The position numbers and the translations under genes are program-made. 64,000 nt of DNA from Roseovarius mucosus DSM 17069 (lineage in GTDB: Bacteria > Pseudomonadota > Alphaproteobacteria > Rhodobacterales > Rhodobacteraceae): NCBI RefSeq assembly GCF_000768555.3, contig NZ_KN293991.1, positions 1-64,000 of the forward strand. The letters run 5' to 3'. The notes under the pieces were generated by a model. The model saw only the letters and a list, made by a program, of their open reading frames with translations. It had not been told where the DNA came from and did no database searches. Shown piece by piece: positions 8,447 to 18,576 of this stretch (position 1 is the first letter of the stretch; each line of letters starts with the position of its first letter).

Positions 8447-9027
8447 GGATGTGCGTCCTTTTCGGCCTCGGCGGCCTTTTGCATCAGCAAGTCTTCGGTC
8501 TCGAAGACGTCTTCATCGGCCTTGAGCCATTCATTCGTGCGCATGCAGTGAATGCAGCGGCACACTTGGGCAATGCCCTGGATGAAGAGAAGAATTCCGG
8601 CGGCGACGATCACGGTCTTGAACTGATAGATCGGGATGCCTGCGGGGCTGTTCACGGACACCTCGGCATAGGACCATGACCGCGCGGCATATTTCCAGCC
8701 CGCAGCGATGAGCGCGATGATCCCCGGAAAGAAGAACAGAATGTAGAGAACCAGATCGACCTTGGCCTGATTGCGTGGCTGCCAGAGGCGATAGAGAAAA
8801 TCACCCCGCACATGTCCGCCGCGCGACAAGGTATAGGCTCCGCCCATCATGAAGAGCGTGCCATACATGATGAAAGACACATCCAACGACCACGCTGTCG
8901 GGTTGTTGAAGACATATCGCACCACCACTTCATAGCCGGTGCCAAAGGCCATCAGCACAATCAGCCAGGCAAACGCCTTGCCGAACCAGGCCGACAGGTT
9001 GTCGGCGAAACGTATGAAACCGATCAC
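8443..9027 (-). CDS. TRAP transporter small permease (DctQ type)
   Basis: A 194-residue four-helix membrane protein of the DctQ family; helices can be read at about residues 15-35, 50-68, 90-110 and 138-158, and FMMGGAYTLSRGGHVRGDFLY is a typical DctQ loop. It starts with a GTG (9025-9027) behind a GGGGG ribosome site. It pairs with the large permease, whose gene overlaps its stop. The C-terminal tail is charged. Confidence 0.9.
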   Translation of the reverse strand: MIGFIRFADNLSAWFGKAFAWLIVLMAFGTGYEVVVRYVFNNPTAWSLDVSFIMYGTLFMMGGAYTLSRGGHVRGDFLYRLWQPRNQAKVDLVLYILFFFPGIIALIAAGWKYAARSWSYAEVSVNSPAGIPIYQFKTVIVAAGILLFIQGIAQVCRCIHCMRTNEWLKADEDVFETEDLLMQKAAEAEKDAHP

Positions 9028-9052
9028 ACGGAGCCCCCTCTATTTTGAAAGT

Positions 9053-9079
9053 GGCCCCGGCGTTTCCTGCGCCGGGGCC
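9053..9079 (-). terminator. Intercistronic hairpin after the TRAP binding-protein gene
   Basis: GGCCCCGGCG (9053-9062) and CGCCGGGGCC (9070-9079) form a perfect 10-bp stem with a 7-base loop, between the binding-protein and small-permease genes. Such hairpins commonly protect the 3' end of the binding-protein message, so that more binding protein than permease is made; that role is inferred. Confidence 0.55.
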
Positions 9080-9106
9080 CTGGATTTTTCGGTTGTTACA
9101 CCGGGA

Positions 9107-10237
9107 TTACAACTTGAGCTTGCCGGGGAAGTAATGATCGTAAGCAAGCGCGTAATCGGGTGCGTTCATCAACTCGTAGAACGTCACATCCTGAACCCAT
9201 GCCCGCTGGCTGTCGAGGCACTTCTTCATGAACGGGTCTTCTTCGAGAACGGGGATCAACTTGTCCCACGCCTCGATCTGGCCGTTCAGGATGTCCGTGG
9301 ACGTGCGGTGCACGGTGACACCTGCCTCTTCCTGAAGCCACTTGAGGTCGGCCGAGTAACGACGCATCGCCTTGGCGGTGTTGGCGGTCGAAGCGGCCTC
9401 CACACCATATTTCAGGATCGCGCGCAGATCGGGATCAAGGTCTTCCATGGTGAGCTTGTTGAACAGGAATTCAAAGCTCTCGGACGCCTGGTGGTACGAG
9501 GACAGGTAGTAGTTCTTGGCCACGTCATGCGCACCGAAGTCTTTGTCCGACGACGGGTTGTTGAACTCGAACGCGTCAATCACGCCGCGCTCCATTGCGG
9601 GCACGATCTCGCCGCCCGGAAGCTGTGCCACGGACATGCCCATGGACTGCAACAGATCCGCCGCAAGACCCACGGTGCGATACTTGAAGCCTTGCAGGTC
9701 AGCGACAGTGTTCACCTCACCCTTGAACCAGCCAAAGGGCTGCGCGAACATCGGGAAGCCGAGATAACCATCAACCTCCATGCCGAGGATGTCGTTTACC
9801 AGCTCATCATAGAGCGCCTTGCCACCACCCTCATAGAACCAGCTCAGCATCGTTGTGGCCGAGCCGCCGAACACGGGCCCGGTACCAAAGAGCGAGGCCG
9901 CCTTGTTCTTGCCATACCAATACACCGGCACCGAATGGGCGATGTCGAGCACGCCGTCGTTCACGGCATCGAGCACCTGGAAAGCAGCCACGACCGCACC
10001 CGCGGGCAGCACGTCGATCTTCAGGCGGCCACCAGACATCGCCTCAACCCGGTCGGCGTAATCCTGTGCAAATTCTTGCCAGATATTACCCGATCCCCAG
10101 GATGTCTGCATCTTGAGCACCAAGGGCGCTTGTGCCAACACCGCCGGAGCCGCGAGCGCGCCCGCAGCAACCGCCGGCGCCCCAACCGCCGCGCGGCGCA
10201 GGAACGAGCGCCGGTCCATCTTCGACTTGTTTGTCAT
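9107..10237 (-). CDS. TRAP transporter substrate-binding protein, TakP-like (alpha-keto acid/mannitol-chloroaromatic group)
   Basis: A 376-residue periplasmic binding protein with a Tat signal (MDRRSFLRR followed by AAVGAPAVAAGALAAPAVLAQ). The mature part has QTSWGSGNIWQEFAQDY and SVPVYWYGKNKAASLFG, which resemble the TakP group that binds pyruvate and other alpha-keto acids as dimers. It is the first gene of the operon, ahead of permeases, amidase, small membrane protein and 2-hydroxyacid dehydrogenase. A good AGGGAGGACT ribosome site precedes the start. The ligand is inferred only at the level of a small monocarboxylate. Confidence 0.9.
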   Translation of the reverse strand: MTNKSKMDRRSFLRRAAVGAPAVAAGALAAPAVLAQAPLVLKMQTSWGSGNIWQEFAQDYADRVEAMSGGRLKIDVLPAGAVVAAFQVLDAVNDGVLDIAHSVPVYWYGKNKAASLFGTGPVFGGSATTMLSWFYEGGGKALYDELVNDILGMEVDGYLGFPMFAQPFGWFKGEVNTVADLQGFKYRTVGLAADLLQSMGMSVAQLPGGEIVPAMERGVIDAFEFNNPSSDKDFGAHDVAKNYYLSSYHQASESFEFLFNKLTMEDLDPDLRAILKYGVEAASTANTAKAMRRYSADLKWLQEEAGVTVHRTSTDILNGQIEAWDKLIPVLEEDPFMKKCLDSQRAWVQDVTFYELMNAPDYALAYDHYFPGKLKL

Positions 10238-10521
10238 TTTAGTCCTCCCTTAAATCTGTTGCGTCTGTTCGCATCGGATGGCGGGCAAAGCATAACCCCC
10301 ACGGGCGATTCGAAGCCCTGTTTCCGCCACACGCGGGCAATCGTAACGGTTATGCGAGCAAAGGCAAGCATTCTGGTAAGATTAATTTACCAAATTGGCT
10401 TGATTTCTTGTTCCAGACGACAGAATTGCAGCCCAGCCCAAGGGCCACGCGGACCGATGCGCCTTGCGCGCCCCCTCTTGCTTTGATTTAACCGCTGCAA
10501 TTGTCCCGCCGGAGGCCACCC
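10238..10521. other. Intergenic region between divergent TRAP operon and pncB
   Basis: This 284-base stretch holds no ORF I would defend. It must contain both promoters. The segment around 10370-10395 (AAGATTAATTTACC) is AT-rich relative to its flanks and is the best place for the TRAP promoter. I see no convincing palindrome. Confidence 0.5.
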
Positions 10522-11814
10522 ATGGTCGATATCGCCACCCGTGTGCATAATCACAAATGGAAGATCGACCCGATTGTCCGATCCCTGATCGACACCGATT
10601 TCTACAAACTCTTGATGTGCCAATCGGTGTTTCGCCGGCGTCCCGATACAACCGTCACCTTTTCGCTGATCAACCGCAGCAGCGCGATCCGTCTGGCCGA
10701 TCTCGTGGATGAGGGCGAGCTGCGCGAGCAACTGGATCACATCCGGTCCCTGTCGCTGTCGCGCGGAGAGAGCACCTGGATGCGCGGCAACATGTTCTAT
10801 GGCAAGCGCAGCATGTTCACGCCCGAATTTATGGATTGGTTCGAGGCTCTGCGCCTGCCGCCCTATCATCTGGAAAAACGCAACGGGCAATACGAACTGA
10901 CATTCGAGGGCAAATGGCCCGAGGTGATGCTCTGGGAAATCCCGGCGCTGGCCGTGCTGATGGAATTGCGGTCGCGCGCGGTGCTGCATCACCTCAAGAA
11001 ATTCGAGCTTCAGGTGCTTTATGCCCGTGCCATGACCAAGCTGTGGGAAAAGGTCGAACATCTGCGCCCCATCGAGGGGCTGCGCATCGCCGACTTCGGC
11101 ACAAGGCGGCGGCATTCATTTCTGTGGCAGGATTGGTGCGTGCAGGCGATGAGCGAGCGGTTGGGCAACCGCTTTGTCGGCACATCGAATTGCCTGATCG
11201 CCAAGAACCGCGATCTGGAGGCGATCGGGACCAATGCCCATGAATTGCCCATGGTCTATGCCGCCCTGGCCGAGGATGATGCAGCGCTGGCGCGCGCGCC
11301 CTACGAGGTGCTGTCGGACTGGCATGAAGAGCATGATGGCAACCTGCGCATCATCCTGCCCGACACCTATGGGACCAAGGGTTTTCTCGACAATGCGCCC
11401 GACTGGCTGGCGGGGTGGACCGGCATCCGCATCGATTCCGGTGCGCCCGAAGAAGGGGCGGAAACCGCGATAAACTGGTGGAAATCACGCGGCGAGGATC
11501 CGCGGCAAAAGATGGTGATCTTTTCCGATGGTCTGGACGTGGACCGCATCATCGCATTGCATCAGCGGTTTTCGGGGCGGGTGCGCTGCTCGTTCGGCTG
11601 GGGCACGCTCTTGACCAACGATTTCCGAGGGCTCACGCCGGATGATGCGTTGGCCCCGTTTTCGCTGGTGTGCAAGGCGGTGGCCGCCAATGGGCGACCC
11701 ACGGTCAAGCTGTCGGACAACCCGCGCAAGGCGATGGGACCCGCCGATCAGATCGCCCGCTACCAGCGCGTCTTTGGTGTGGGCGCACAGGAAGAGTTCG
11801 AGGTTATCGTCTAA
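10522..11814 (+). CDS. pncB: Nicotinate phosphoribosyltransferase
   Basis: A 430-residue NAPRTase of the NAD salvage pathway, converting nicotinate and PRPP to nicotinate mononucleotide with ATP. Family motifs are visible: [17 protein letters not shown] at the N-terminus, the FGTRRRHSF active-site motif, [10 protein letters not shown] with the following NAHELPM segment, and the phosphate-binding DGLDVDRI and [10 protein letters not shown] loops. I use the ATG at 10522 because GGAGG lies 6 bases upstream; a TTG at 10501 would add seven nonconserved residues. It stands alone in the + direction after a divergent TRAP operon. Confidence 0.95.
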   Translation: MVDIATRVHNHKWKIDPIVRSLIDTDFYKLLMCQSVFRRRPDTTVTFSLINRSSAIRLADLVDEGELREQLDHIRSLSLSRGESTWMRGNMFYGKRSMFTPEFMDWFEALRLPPYHLEKRNGQYELTFEGKWPEVMLWEIPALAVLMELRSRAVLHHLKKFELQVLYARAMTKLWEKVEHLRPIEGLRIADFGTRRRHSFLWQDWCVQAMSERLGNRFVGTSNCLIAKNRDLEAIGTNAHELPMVYAALAEDDAALARAPYEVLSDWHEEHDGNLRIILPDTYGTKGFLDNAPDWLAGWTGIRIDSGAPEEGAETAINWWKSRGEDPRQKMVIFSDGLDVDRIIALHQRFSGRVRCSFGWGTLLTNDFRGLTPDDALAPFSLVCKAVAANGRPTVKLSDNPRKAMGPADQIARYQRVFGVGAQEEFEVIV

Positions 11815-11837
11815 CGCCTGACATGGAGGTAATGCGC

Positions 11838-11921
11838 ATGGACCTCTATCACACATCACCAATTCAAAGGCCTGCGCGCCAGTGGGCGCGCTCACAGGCC
11901 CGCCCGCGGCAGATGCGATGA
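11838..11921 (+). CDS. Possible 27-residue leader ORF overlapping the amine oxidase start
   Basis: An ATG at 11838 lies 8 bases after a good GGAGGT and opens a 27-residue basic peptide ([16 protein letters not shown] then more Arg and Gln) that ends TGA at 11919-11921. The stop overlaps the amine oxidase ATG as ATGA. The amine oxidase has no Shine-Dalgarno of its own beyond this, so coupling is plausible. A 12-bp hairpin lies inside the ORF. It could equally be chance. Confidence 0.35.
   Translation: MDLYHTSPIQRPARQWARSQARPRQMR
11869..11900 (+). terminator. Hairpin after pncB
   Basis: GGCCTGCGCGCC (11869-11880) can pair with GGCGCG (11885-11890) and CAGGCC (11895-11900), leaving a 4-base loop and a 4-base bulge. 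No T-run follows. It may end or attenuate pncB transcripts before the amine oxidase gene. Confidence 0.4.
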
Positions 11922-13258
11922 GCCGGGGGGTGGGCCGACGCGCGGTTCTGGCGGGGTTGGGCGCACTCGCCTGCACCACAGGCCATGCGGCGGCCCAATC
12001 GGGAAAACGCACCGTCGTTATTGGCGCAGGTCTGGCGGGGCTGTCGGCGGCGCGCGCGCTTCACGACGCAGGGCATGCCGTGACGATACTAGAGGCCAGC
12101 CCACGGGTTGGCGGGCGCATCCGGACATCGCGCCATTGGCCCGACCTGCCGATCGACCTTGGCGCAAGCTGGATACACGGGCAGCGCGACAATCCCCTGA
12201 CGGATCTGGCGCGGCAGAGCGGCGCACGGATGGTTGCGACGAGCTACCATGCAGCAATCCTCTTGGCGCAGGACGGATCGGAGATTGACCCGGACATGCG
12301 CCCAGCCAACACCCTTTTGCGCCGCGCCCTTGCCGCCACAGAGAGACGCTCGCGCGACATTTCCGTGATGCAGGCGCTCGAGGCCGCGCCTGAATGGCAA
12401 AGCGCGGATGCAGACCTGCGGCGTCTGGTGCTCTATCTGATCAACAGCACGCTGGAGCAGGAATACGCAAGCCCCGCGCGCCTCTTGTCGGCCTGGTATG
12501 GCGATGAGGGCGAGGAATTCGGCGGCGCGGACGTGCTCTTTCCAGATGGGTTCGACCGGATCACCACGCGGCTTGCGCAAGGACTGGATGTACGGCTGTC
12601 CTCGCCTGTGCAAGAGATTGTGCCGGGACAGGTTCACTTGGCCGATGGCAGCCGGATTGCGGCAGAGCGGGTGATCTGCACCCTGCCGCTTGGCGTGCTG
12701 CAATCCGGGCGGGTGCGCTTTGGCGCGGCCCTGACGCGCGAACGGCAGGCGGCAATCGACGGGTTGCGCATGGGTGTCTTGAACAAATGCGTGCTGCGGT
12801 TTGACCGGATCCACTGGCCCCGGGATGTGGACTGGATCGGCTGGCTGGGTCCGCGTCCGGGCTTCTGGGGGGAATGGGTCTCACTTGCGCATACGATGGC
12901 GGTGCCTGTTTTGATCGGCTTCAACGCCGCCGATCCGGCCACCGAGATCGAAGGCATGAGTGATCGTGACACCCGCGCCGCCGCGCAAGATGCGCTGCGC
13001 GCGATGTTCGGCACCGGGTTTCCGGCACCTCTGGATTCGCAGATCACCCGCTGGGGTCAAGAACCGCTGAGCAGAGGCAGCTATAGCTACAACGCGGTCG
13101 GCACCGGGCCCGCGACGCGGCGCGCCTTGGCGGGTTCGGACTGGGACGGTCAACTCTGGTTTGCCGGTGAGGCCTGTTCGGTCGGACATTTCGGCACGGC
13201 ACATGGAGCGGTTTTGACCGGGAGGGATGTAGCGCGGGCCATTCTCAAGGACGGATGA
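11918..13258 (+). CDS. Flavin amine oxidase, Tat-exported
   Basis: A 446-residue FAD-dependent amine oxidase. The N-terminus has a Tat-like signal ([21 protein letters not shown]), followed at once by the FAD dinucleotide motif GAGLAG (residues 36-41) and [12 protein letters not shown]. The C-terminal FAD site is [18 protein letters not shown]. The family oxidises amines or polyamines to aldehydes with release of ammonia and hydrogen peroxide; some related flavoproteins desaturate instead. Export of a folded flavoprotein would place it in the periplasm. I chose 11918 over the GTG at 11882 because the signal starts there and the ATGA overlap with the leader ORF fits coupling. The amine is unknown. 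Confidence 0.85.
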   Translation: MSRGVGRRAVLAGLGALACTTGHAAAQSGKRTVVIGAGLAGLSAARALHDAGHAVTILEASPRVGGRIRTSRHWPDLPIDLGASWIHGQRDNPLTDLARQSGARMVATSYHAAILLAQDGSEIDPDMRPANTLLRRALAATERRSRDISVMQALEAAPEWQSADADLRRLVLYLINSTLEQEYASPARLLSAWYGDEGEEFGGADVLFPDGFDRITTRLAQGLDVRLSSPVQEIVPGQVHLADGSRIAAERVICTLPLGVLQSGRVRFGAALTRERQAAIDGLRMGVLNKCVLRFDRIHWPRDVDWIGWLGPRPGFWGEWVSLAHTMAVPVLIGFNAADPATEIEGMSDRDTRAAAQDALRAMFGTGFPAPLDSQITRWGQEPLSRGSYSYNAVGTGPATRRALAGSDWDGQLWFAGEACSVGHFGTAHGAVLTGRDVARAILKDG

Positions 13259-13279
13259 GCCCCGGCACCTGTCGGCCGA

Positions 13280-14329
13280 TCACCCCAATCGCAGGCCTGT
13301 GGCGCGATCGAAAAGGTGCATGTTCTCAGGCTTGATGCCGAGGCGCAGGATCTCTCCACCATGCGCAACCGTATGGACGCCAGGCAGGCTTGCGGTAAAC
13401 CCTTGGCCCGTTTCCAGCTTGCCGTGCAACAGCGTGTTGGCCCCCAGGGGCTCGGCAAGCTGCACCTGCATTGCAATCGGCCCCTCGGGATCGGGCACAA
13501 GATGCTCTGGCCTGAGCCCCAGCATCACAGGCCCCCTATGACCCGTCGGATTGGGCAGCCGCGCCGCCCCCAGCCAGAGCGCGCCCTCACGCCCCTCACC
13601 TTCCAGCACATTCATCGACGGACTGCCAATGAACTGCGCCGCAAAGAGCGTGGCAGGACGCTCGTAGACATCCAGAGGCGTTCCGATCTGTTCCGCGCGC
13701 CCTGCGTTCATCACGATCATGCGGTCCGCCATGGTCATCGCCTCGACCTGATCATGGGTGACATAGAGCGATGTGATCCCGAGCTTGGCCTGCAACTCGC
13801 GGATTTCCAGACGCATCTGAACCCGCAGCTTGGCATCGAGGTTGGACAAGGGTTCGTCAAAGAGAAACACCGACGGCGCACGCACGATGGCGCGCCCCAT
13901 GGCGACACGCTGACGCTGACCGCCCGAAAGCTGCCGGGGCTTGCGATCCAGCAACTCGGTCAGTTGCAGGAGTTTGGCCGCATCCTGCACCTTGGCCGCA
14001 ATCTCGGCCTTGGGCAGTCCCGCGATCCTCAGGCCATAGCCCATGTTCTGCGCCACGCTCATATGCGGATAGAGCGCGTAATTCTGGAACACCATGGCGA
14101 TGTCACGGTCCATCGGCTCCAGATCATTGGCGCGGCGATTGCCGATGCGCAACTCGCCCTCGGTGATCGTCTCTAGCCCCGCGACCATGCGCAGGAGGGT
14201 GGATTTGCCACAGCCCGAGGGGCCGACGATGACAATGAATTCGCCATCCGCCACGTCGAGGCTAACACCCTTGATCACCTCAGTCGGTCCAAAGCGTTTC
14301 TTGATATTGTCGAAGGTTACGGTTGCCAT
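13280..14329 (-). CDS. ugpC: Glycerol-3-phosphate ABC transporter ATP-binding protein UgpC
   Basis: A 349-residue sugar-type ABC ATPase (MalK/UgpC group). Walker A is GPSGCGKS (residues 36-43), the signature LSGGQRQR and Walker [13 protein letters not shown] are clear, and a C-terminal TOBE regulatory domain follows. The start at 14329 gives [14 protein letters not shown], and the stop of ugpE is 5 bases upstream. It energises uptake of sn-glycerol-3-phosphate by UgpBAE. Related ATPases also serve other sugars, so the UgpC name depends on the neighbours. Confidence 0.92.
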   Translation of the reverse strand: MATVTFDNIKKRFGPTEVIKGVSLDVADGEFIVIVGPSGCGKSTLLRMVAGLETITEGELRIGNRRANDLEPMDRDIAMVFQNYALYPHMSVAQNMGYGLRIAGLPKAEIAAKVQDAAKLLQLTELLDRKPRQLSGGQRQRVAMGRAIVRAPSVFLFDEPLSNLDAKLRVQMRLEIRELQAKLGITSLYVTHDQVEAMTMADRMIVMNAGRAEQIGTPLDVYERPATLFAAQFIGSPSMNVLEGEGREGALWLGAARLPNPTGHRGPVMLGLRPEHLVPDPEGPIAMQVQLAEPLGANTLLHGKLETGQGFTASLPGVHTVAHGGEILRLGIKPENMHLFDRATGLRLG

Positions 14330-14334
14330 TGGGT

Positions 14335-15192
14335 CTATTTCTCGCTGTCCACGAGGCCGCGGATAAAGAGTTTCTGCATCGAGATGACCACCACCACCGG
14401 CGGGATCATCGCAAGGATCGAGGTGGCCATGATCACCGGCCAATCGGCCACGTCATCGCCCGATGGAAACATCTGGCGGATGCCCATGACGATCGTGTTC
14501 ATCGACGGATCCGTGGTGATCAGAAGGGGCCAGAGATACTGGTTCCAGCCATAGATGAAGAGGATCACGAAAAGCGCCGCGATATTGGTGCGGCTCATCG
14601 GCAATAGGATATCGCGAAAGAACTGCATCGGGCTCGCCCCGTCGACGCGCGCCGCTTCGGCCAACTCATCGGGAATAGTGAGGAAGAATTGACGAAAGAG
14701 AAAGGTTGCAGTGGCCGACGCGACAAGCGGAAAGATCAGACCCTGATAACTGTTGAGCATGCCAAAGCCAGCGATGACTTCATAGGTCGGCACGATCCGC
14801 ACCTCGACCGGGAGCATCAAGGTGAGGAAGATCAACCAGAAGAACATATTGCGCCCCGGAAAGCGGAAATAGACGATGGCAAAGGCAGAGGTGAGCGAGA
14901 TGATGATCTTGCCCACGGCAATCCCCACCGCCATGACCAGCGAATTGCCCAGCATGGTCAGCACCGGCACGTTGACGCCCGAGAAAAGGGCTGCGGTGTA
15001 ATTCTCGATCAGTTGGTCACCGGGCCAGAGCGGCATCGGCGGGCGCACGATTTCCGGCTGCGTCACGGTCGAGGCAACGAAAGCCAGCCAGATCGGAAAG
15101 AAAATCACGAGCACGCCCGCGATCATGCACAGATGCGTGAGCCAAAGACCCGCACCGCGCCGCTCCACCATGCCTGTGATCTCGCGCGCCAT
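14335..15192 (-). CDS. ugpE: Glycerol-3-phosphate ABC transporter permease UgpE
   Basis: A 285-residue MalG/UgpE-type permease with six membrane segments and the EAA loop ([20 protein letters not shown]) that contacts the ATPase. Segment [17 protein letters not shown], and the terminal [15 protein letters not shown], are close to the UgpE pattern. Its start overlaps the ugpA stop (TGATG), so ugpA and ugpE are coupled. It forms the inner-membrane channel with UgpA. Confidence 0.93.
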   Translation of the reverse strand: MAREITGMVERRGAGLWLTHLCMIAGVLVIFFPIWLAFVASTVTQPEIVRPPMPLWPGDQLIENYTAALFSGVNVPVLTMLGNSLVMAVGIAVGKIIISLTSAFAIVYFRFPGRNMFFWLIFLTLMLPVEVRIVPTYEVIAGFGMLNSYQGLIFPLVASATATFLFRQFFLTIPDELAEAARVDGASPMQFFRDILLPMSRTNIAALFVILFIYGWNQYLWPLLITTDPSMNTIVMGIRQMFPSGDDVADWPVIMATSILAMIPPVVVVISMQKLFIRGLVDSEK

Positions 15193-16073
15193 CAGTAATG
15201 CACCCGTTTCTCGATGTATTTGAATTGCAGCACCGTGAGCAGGCCCACGACCACCAACAGGATCACCGATTGCGCGGCGCTAGACCCCAGATCCTGACTG
15301 ACAAAGCCATCGGAAAACACCTTGTAGACGAGTATCGTCGTGGATTGCTGCGGCCCACCGGCAGTGATGGTGTGGATCACGCCGAAGGTTTCGAAAAACG
15401 CATAGACGATATTGACCACGAGCAGGAAAAACGTGGTGGGCGACAGGAGCGGCAGCACGATGGTAAAGAACCGCCGCCAAAAGCGCGCGCCGTCGATGGC
15501 AGCGGCCTCGATGATCGAGCGGGGCACGGCCTGAAGCGCGGCAAAGAAGAACAGGAAATTATAGCTGATCCGCCCCCAGGCAGAGGCGGCGACGACCAGC
15601 CCCATCGCCTCGGTCCCGTTCAGCACATGGTTCCAGTCATAGCCCAATTGCCCCAGATACCACGACACCACGCCCACGCGGGTGTTGAACATGAACATCC
15701 ACAGCACCCCCGCGATGGCCGGGGCCACGGCATAGGGCCATATGAGCAGCGTCCGGTATGTGCCCGCCGATTTCACCAGCCGGTCGGCCATGACCGCCAG
15801 AAACAGCGCCGGGATCATCGACGCCAGCGTGACCAGCGTGGAAAATACCGCCGTGGTCACAAAGGATGCGCGGTAATAGGGATCGCCAAGAAGATACTCG
15901 AAATTCCCCAGCCCCACGAATTGCGACGACAGGCCGAAAGGATCAGGGATAAAGAGCGACTGCCAGACCGCCTGCCCCGCCGGATAAAAGAAGAACACCG
16001 CAGAGATCAACACCTGCGGGGCAATCAGGCAGAGCGGCAAGAGCCAGCCCTTGAAGGTGACACGTTTTTCCAT
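15192..16073 (-). CDS. ugpA: Glycerol-3-phosphate ABC transporter permease UgpA
   Basis: A 293-residue MalF/UgpA-type permease with six membrane segments and an EAA loop ([18 protein letters not shown]). [21 protein letters not shown] after the first helix is characteristic of UgpA. It is the second gene of ugpBAEC, 38 bases after ugpB. A GC-rich hairpin lies in that gap. Confidence 0.93.
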   Translation of the reverse strand: MEKRVTFKGWLLPLCLIAPQVLISAVFFFYPAGQAVWQSLFIPDPFGLSSQFVGLGNFEYLLGDPYYRASFVTTAVFSTLVTLASMIPALFLAVMADRLVKSAGTYRTLLIWPYAVAPAIAGVLWMFMFNTRVGVVSWYLGQLGYDWNHVLNGTEAMGLVVAASAWGRISYNFLFFFAALQAVPRSIIEAAAIDGARFWRRFFTIVLPLLSPTTFFLLVVNIVYAFFETFGVIHTITAGGPQQSTTILVYKVFSDGFVSQDLGSSAAQSVILLVVVGLLTVLQFKYIEKRVHY

Positions 16074-16082
16074 GCACGGTCA

Positions 16083-16102
16083 GGGGCCGGTTGCCCGGCC
16101 CC
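16083..16102 (-). terminator. Intercistronic hairpin between ugpB and ugpA
   Basis: GGGGCCGG (16083-16090) and CCGGCCCC (16095-16102) form a perfect 8-bp stem with a 4-base loop. It directly follows the binding-protein gene, as at 9053 and 27835, and probably partly terminates or stabilises the ugpB message. Confidence 0.5.
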
Positions 16103-16111
16103 GCCCTTGTC

Positions 16112-17425
16112 TCAGCGATTGGCTTGCTCGAAGCGGCGCAGCAGTTGATTGCCGCGTTCCACCGCCGTATCCAGCGCCGCCTGAGCGTCCTTGTCACCGG
16201 ACCAGACCGCCTCAAGCTCTTCGTCGATGATCGCGCGGATTTGGTCAAAAGACCCAAGACGCAACCCTTTGGAATTCTCGGTCGGTTCCTTGCTGGTCAT
16301 CTGGATCACGGCAATATCCGTGCCGGGGTTGGCCTCGTAGAAACCTGCCGCGCGCGTCACCTCGGCAGCGGCAGAGGTGATGGGCAGATAGCCGGTGTTC
16401 TGGTGCCATTGCGCCTGCACCTCGGGCGAAGAGAGGTAGTTGAGGAAAGCGGCGGTAGCCTTGTATTCCTCGGGCTCATGCCCGGCCAGCACCCAGAGCG
16501 ACGCGCCGCCGATGATGGTATTCTGCGGCGCACCCTCGACCCCGTCCCAATAGGGCAAGGGGCGGATCTGGAAGTCGAACTGTGCCTCGGCCTTGACGCC
16601 GGCATAGCCTGCCGAGCTTTCGGTGAAGAGGGCACAGTTTCCGGCGCGGAAATTGGCCCCGGCTTCGTTGCGGCGACCGGCATAGATGAATTTGCCGTCC
16701 TGCGCCCATTCCCCCAGCTTGGAGATATGCTGCACCTGGAGCGGTCCGTTGAACACAAGTTCCGTATCCAGACCGCCAAAACCATTGGCCTGCGTGGCAA
16801 ACGGCACATTGTGATAGGCCGAGAAGCTCTCGAGATGTACCCAGCTCTGCCAGGAGGTGGTGTAGGGGCAGGCATGGCCCGCCTCTTTGAGTTGGCCCAG
16901 CACCGTGTCAACGTTTTGCCATGTGCTGAGGTCCGTGTCGGGGTCGATCCCCGCCCCTTCCAGCGCGTCGCGATTCACATAGAGAACCTGCGTCGAAGAG
17001 TTGTAGGGCAACGAGAGCATTTGCCCCTCGGCGGTGGTGTAATAGCCGGTGACGGCAGAGAGGTAGGCATTGGGATCAAAGGGCAGACCCGACTCGGCCA
17101 TGACCTCGTAGACCGGCTTGATTGCCCCTTTGGCGGCCATCATGCTTGCGGTGCCAACCTCGAAGACCTGGAGGATTTGCGGCTGTTCGCCCGCGCGGAA
17201 CGCGGCGATCCCGGCATTCAGCGCCTCGGAATAATTGCCTTTGGGCGTGGCAGTGACCTTGTAATCGCTCTGCCCGGCGTTAAAGCCAGCAACCTGTTCA
17301 TCGAGCAATTCGGCCAGCCGCCCCGTGAAGGCGTGCCAGAATTGAATCTCGGTCTGCGCTGCAGCGGTGAGTGGTGCAAGGGCCGTAGTGGCCGCAAGAA
17401 TGGCGCCAAAAGCGAATTTAGACAT
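16112..17425 (-). CDS. ugpB: sn-Glycerol-3-phosphate-binding periplasmic protein UgpB
   Basis: A 437-residue extracytoplasmic binding protein with a Sec signal (FGAILAATTALAPLTAAAQ) and the UgpB start EIQFWHAFTGRLAELLDEQ. Residues such as WQSWVHLESFSAYHNVP and PLPYWDGVEGAPQNTIIGG match the ligand-binding half of UgpB, including the tryptophan-rich pocket. It delivers glycerol-3-phosphate or glycerophosphodiesters to UgpAE, a phosphorus and carbon source in sea water. It is first in the operon. I see no obvious Pho box in the short gap (17426-17563) upstream. Confidence 0.92.
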   Translation of the reverse strand: MSKFAFGAILAATTALAPLTAAAQTEIQFWHAFTGRLAELLDEQVAGFNAGQSDYKVTATPKGNYSEALNAGIAAFRAGEQPQILQVFEVGTASMMAAKGAIKPVYEVMAESGLPFDPNAYLSAVTGYYTTAEGQMLSLPYNSSTQVLYVNRDALEGAGIDPDTDLSTWQNVDTVLGQLKEAGHACPYTTSWQSWVHLESFSAYHNVPFATQANGFGGLDTELVFNGPLQVQHISKLGEWAQDGKFIYAGRRNEAGANFRAGNCALFTESSAGYAGVKAEAQFDFQIRPLPYWDGVEGAPQNTIIGGASLWVLAGHEPEEYKATAAFLNYLSSPEVQAQWHQNTGYLPITSAAAEVTRAAGFYEANPGTDIAVIQMTSKEPTENSKGLRLGSFDQIRAIIDEELEAVWSGDKDAQAALDTAVERGNQLLRRFEQANR

Positions 17426-17505
17426 CTGATCCTCCCTGTGGAACGCGTGCCCGGATCATCCCGTCCAGCCGCGTCTTGCGCGGTCAAGCTACACGTAAAA
17501 CGCGA

Positions 17506-17533
17506 ACAGGCAACCGTAGTAACGGCTGCCTGT
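17506..17533 (-). terminator. Hairpin terminator after bhcD
   Basis: Two 12-base arms (17506-17517 and 17522-17533) pair with a single A-C mismatch and a 4-base loop. It lies 31 bases after the bhcD stop on the minus strand and just before the ugpB promoter region, so it probably ends the bhc operon. There is a short T-rich tail (TTCGCGTTTTA) on the minus strand. Confidence 0.55.
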
Positions 17534-17563
17534 GCAAATTTCACCAAACTGTTATGAACCGGA

Positions 17564-18565
17564 TCAGCCCAGGGTGATGGGTGTCACCAGCCCTTGTTCA
17601 CGCGCCAGCTTGGCCGCGACCGAGGCCACGGCAAGATCCTGAAGCCCGACGCCCGTTCCGTCAAACAGCGTGATTTCCGCCTCCGACGCGCGCCCGCCAT
17701 GGGTGCCGTTGATCACAGCGCCGATGGGGGTGATGTCGCCTTCGGCAATCAGGCCCTTGGCCACCGCATGCTGTGCCTCGCCGATGGTGATCGACTGCGC
17801 GATCTCATCGGCAAAAACCGTGGCACGGGTAAAGAGCGCCGGGTCGACCTCTTGCTTGCCCTTGGTGTCGGTGCCCATGCAGGCGATATGCGTGCCGGGC
17901 TTGATCCAGTCGGCCATCATCAGCGGCTCAAAGGCTGAGGTGATCGTGATGATCACATCGGCCTGCGCACCAAGTTCCTCTTGCGTGACCGCCTCGAACT
18001 CCAGCCCCAGCTCTTTTGCCACGGCACCAAGGCGCGGCAGCATGTCGGGATGCGGGTTCCATGCCACCACCTTTTCAAACGCGCGCTGCTCGACGGCGGC
18101 ACGCAACTGGAAGGTGGATTGATGCCCTGCACCGACCATGCCCAAGACTTTCGAGTCCTTGCGCGCGAGATGGGCGATCGAGACCGAGGACGACGCCGCC
18201 GTGCGAATGGCGGTCAGGTAATTGCCGCCCACCAGCGCCGAAAGACGCCCGGTATCGGGATCAAACAGGAACACGGTGGACTGATGGTTGGTCAGCCCCT
18301 TGTCCATATTGCCCGGCCAATAACCCCCGGCCTTGAGGCCCAGCGACAGGCCAGAGCGGTCAAACCCACCCTTGAAGCCATAGAGCGCATCGGCATGACC
18401 GATCGCCTCGCGAACCACCGGAAAGTTATAGGCATCGCCGCTTGCCATCGCGGCAAACACCGCCTCGACCGCGCCAAAGGCATCCGCCCGGCTGATGATT
18501 TTCTGGCAGATTTCCTCGCCGACGATCACGAAACCGTCGGCGGCCACCTGTTGTTGGGTATTCAT
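17564..18565 (-). CDS. bhcD: Iminosuccinate reductase BhcD (beta-hydroxyaspartate cycle)
   Basis: A protein of about 333 residues in the ornithine cyclodeaminase/mu-crystallin family, with the Rossmann motif in VLGMVGAGHQSTFQLRAA and the family end GTGVGLQDLAVASVA. BhcD reduces iminosuccinate to aspartate with NADH, closing the cycle by regenerating the amino donor of BhcA. Assignment rests on membership in a complete bhcABCD cluster; the fold alone would only say cyclodeaminase-like imine reductase. The start is one of two adjacent ATGs (18568 or 18565); 18565 has the better 8-base spacing from AAGGG, 11 bases after the bhcC stop. Confidence 0.9.
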   Translation of the reverse strand: MNTQQQVAADGFVIVGEEICQKIISRADAFGAVEAVFAAMASGDAYNFPVVREAIGHADALYGFKGGFDRSGLSLGLKAGGYWPGNMDKGLTNHQSTVFLFDPDTGRLSALVGGNYLTAIRTAASSSVSIAHLARKDSKVLGMVGAGHQSTFQLRAAVEQRAFEKVVAWNPHPDMLPRLGAVAKELGLEFEAVTQEELGAQADVIITITSAFEPLMMADWIKPGTHIACMGTDTKGKQEVDPALFTRATVFADEIAQSITIGEAQHAVAKGLIAEGDITPIGAVINGTHGGRASEAEITLFDGTGVGLQDLAVASVAAKLAREQGLVTPITLG

Positions 18566-18576
18566 CATGCCAGCCC

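Noticed and set aside
8939..10486. A 515-codon plus-strand frame opposite the TakP-like binding protein
   Set aside because: It is antisense to a clear TRAP binding protein and shows no domain, signal or ribosome site.
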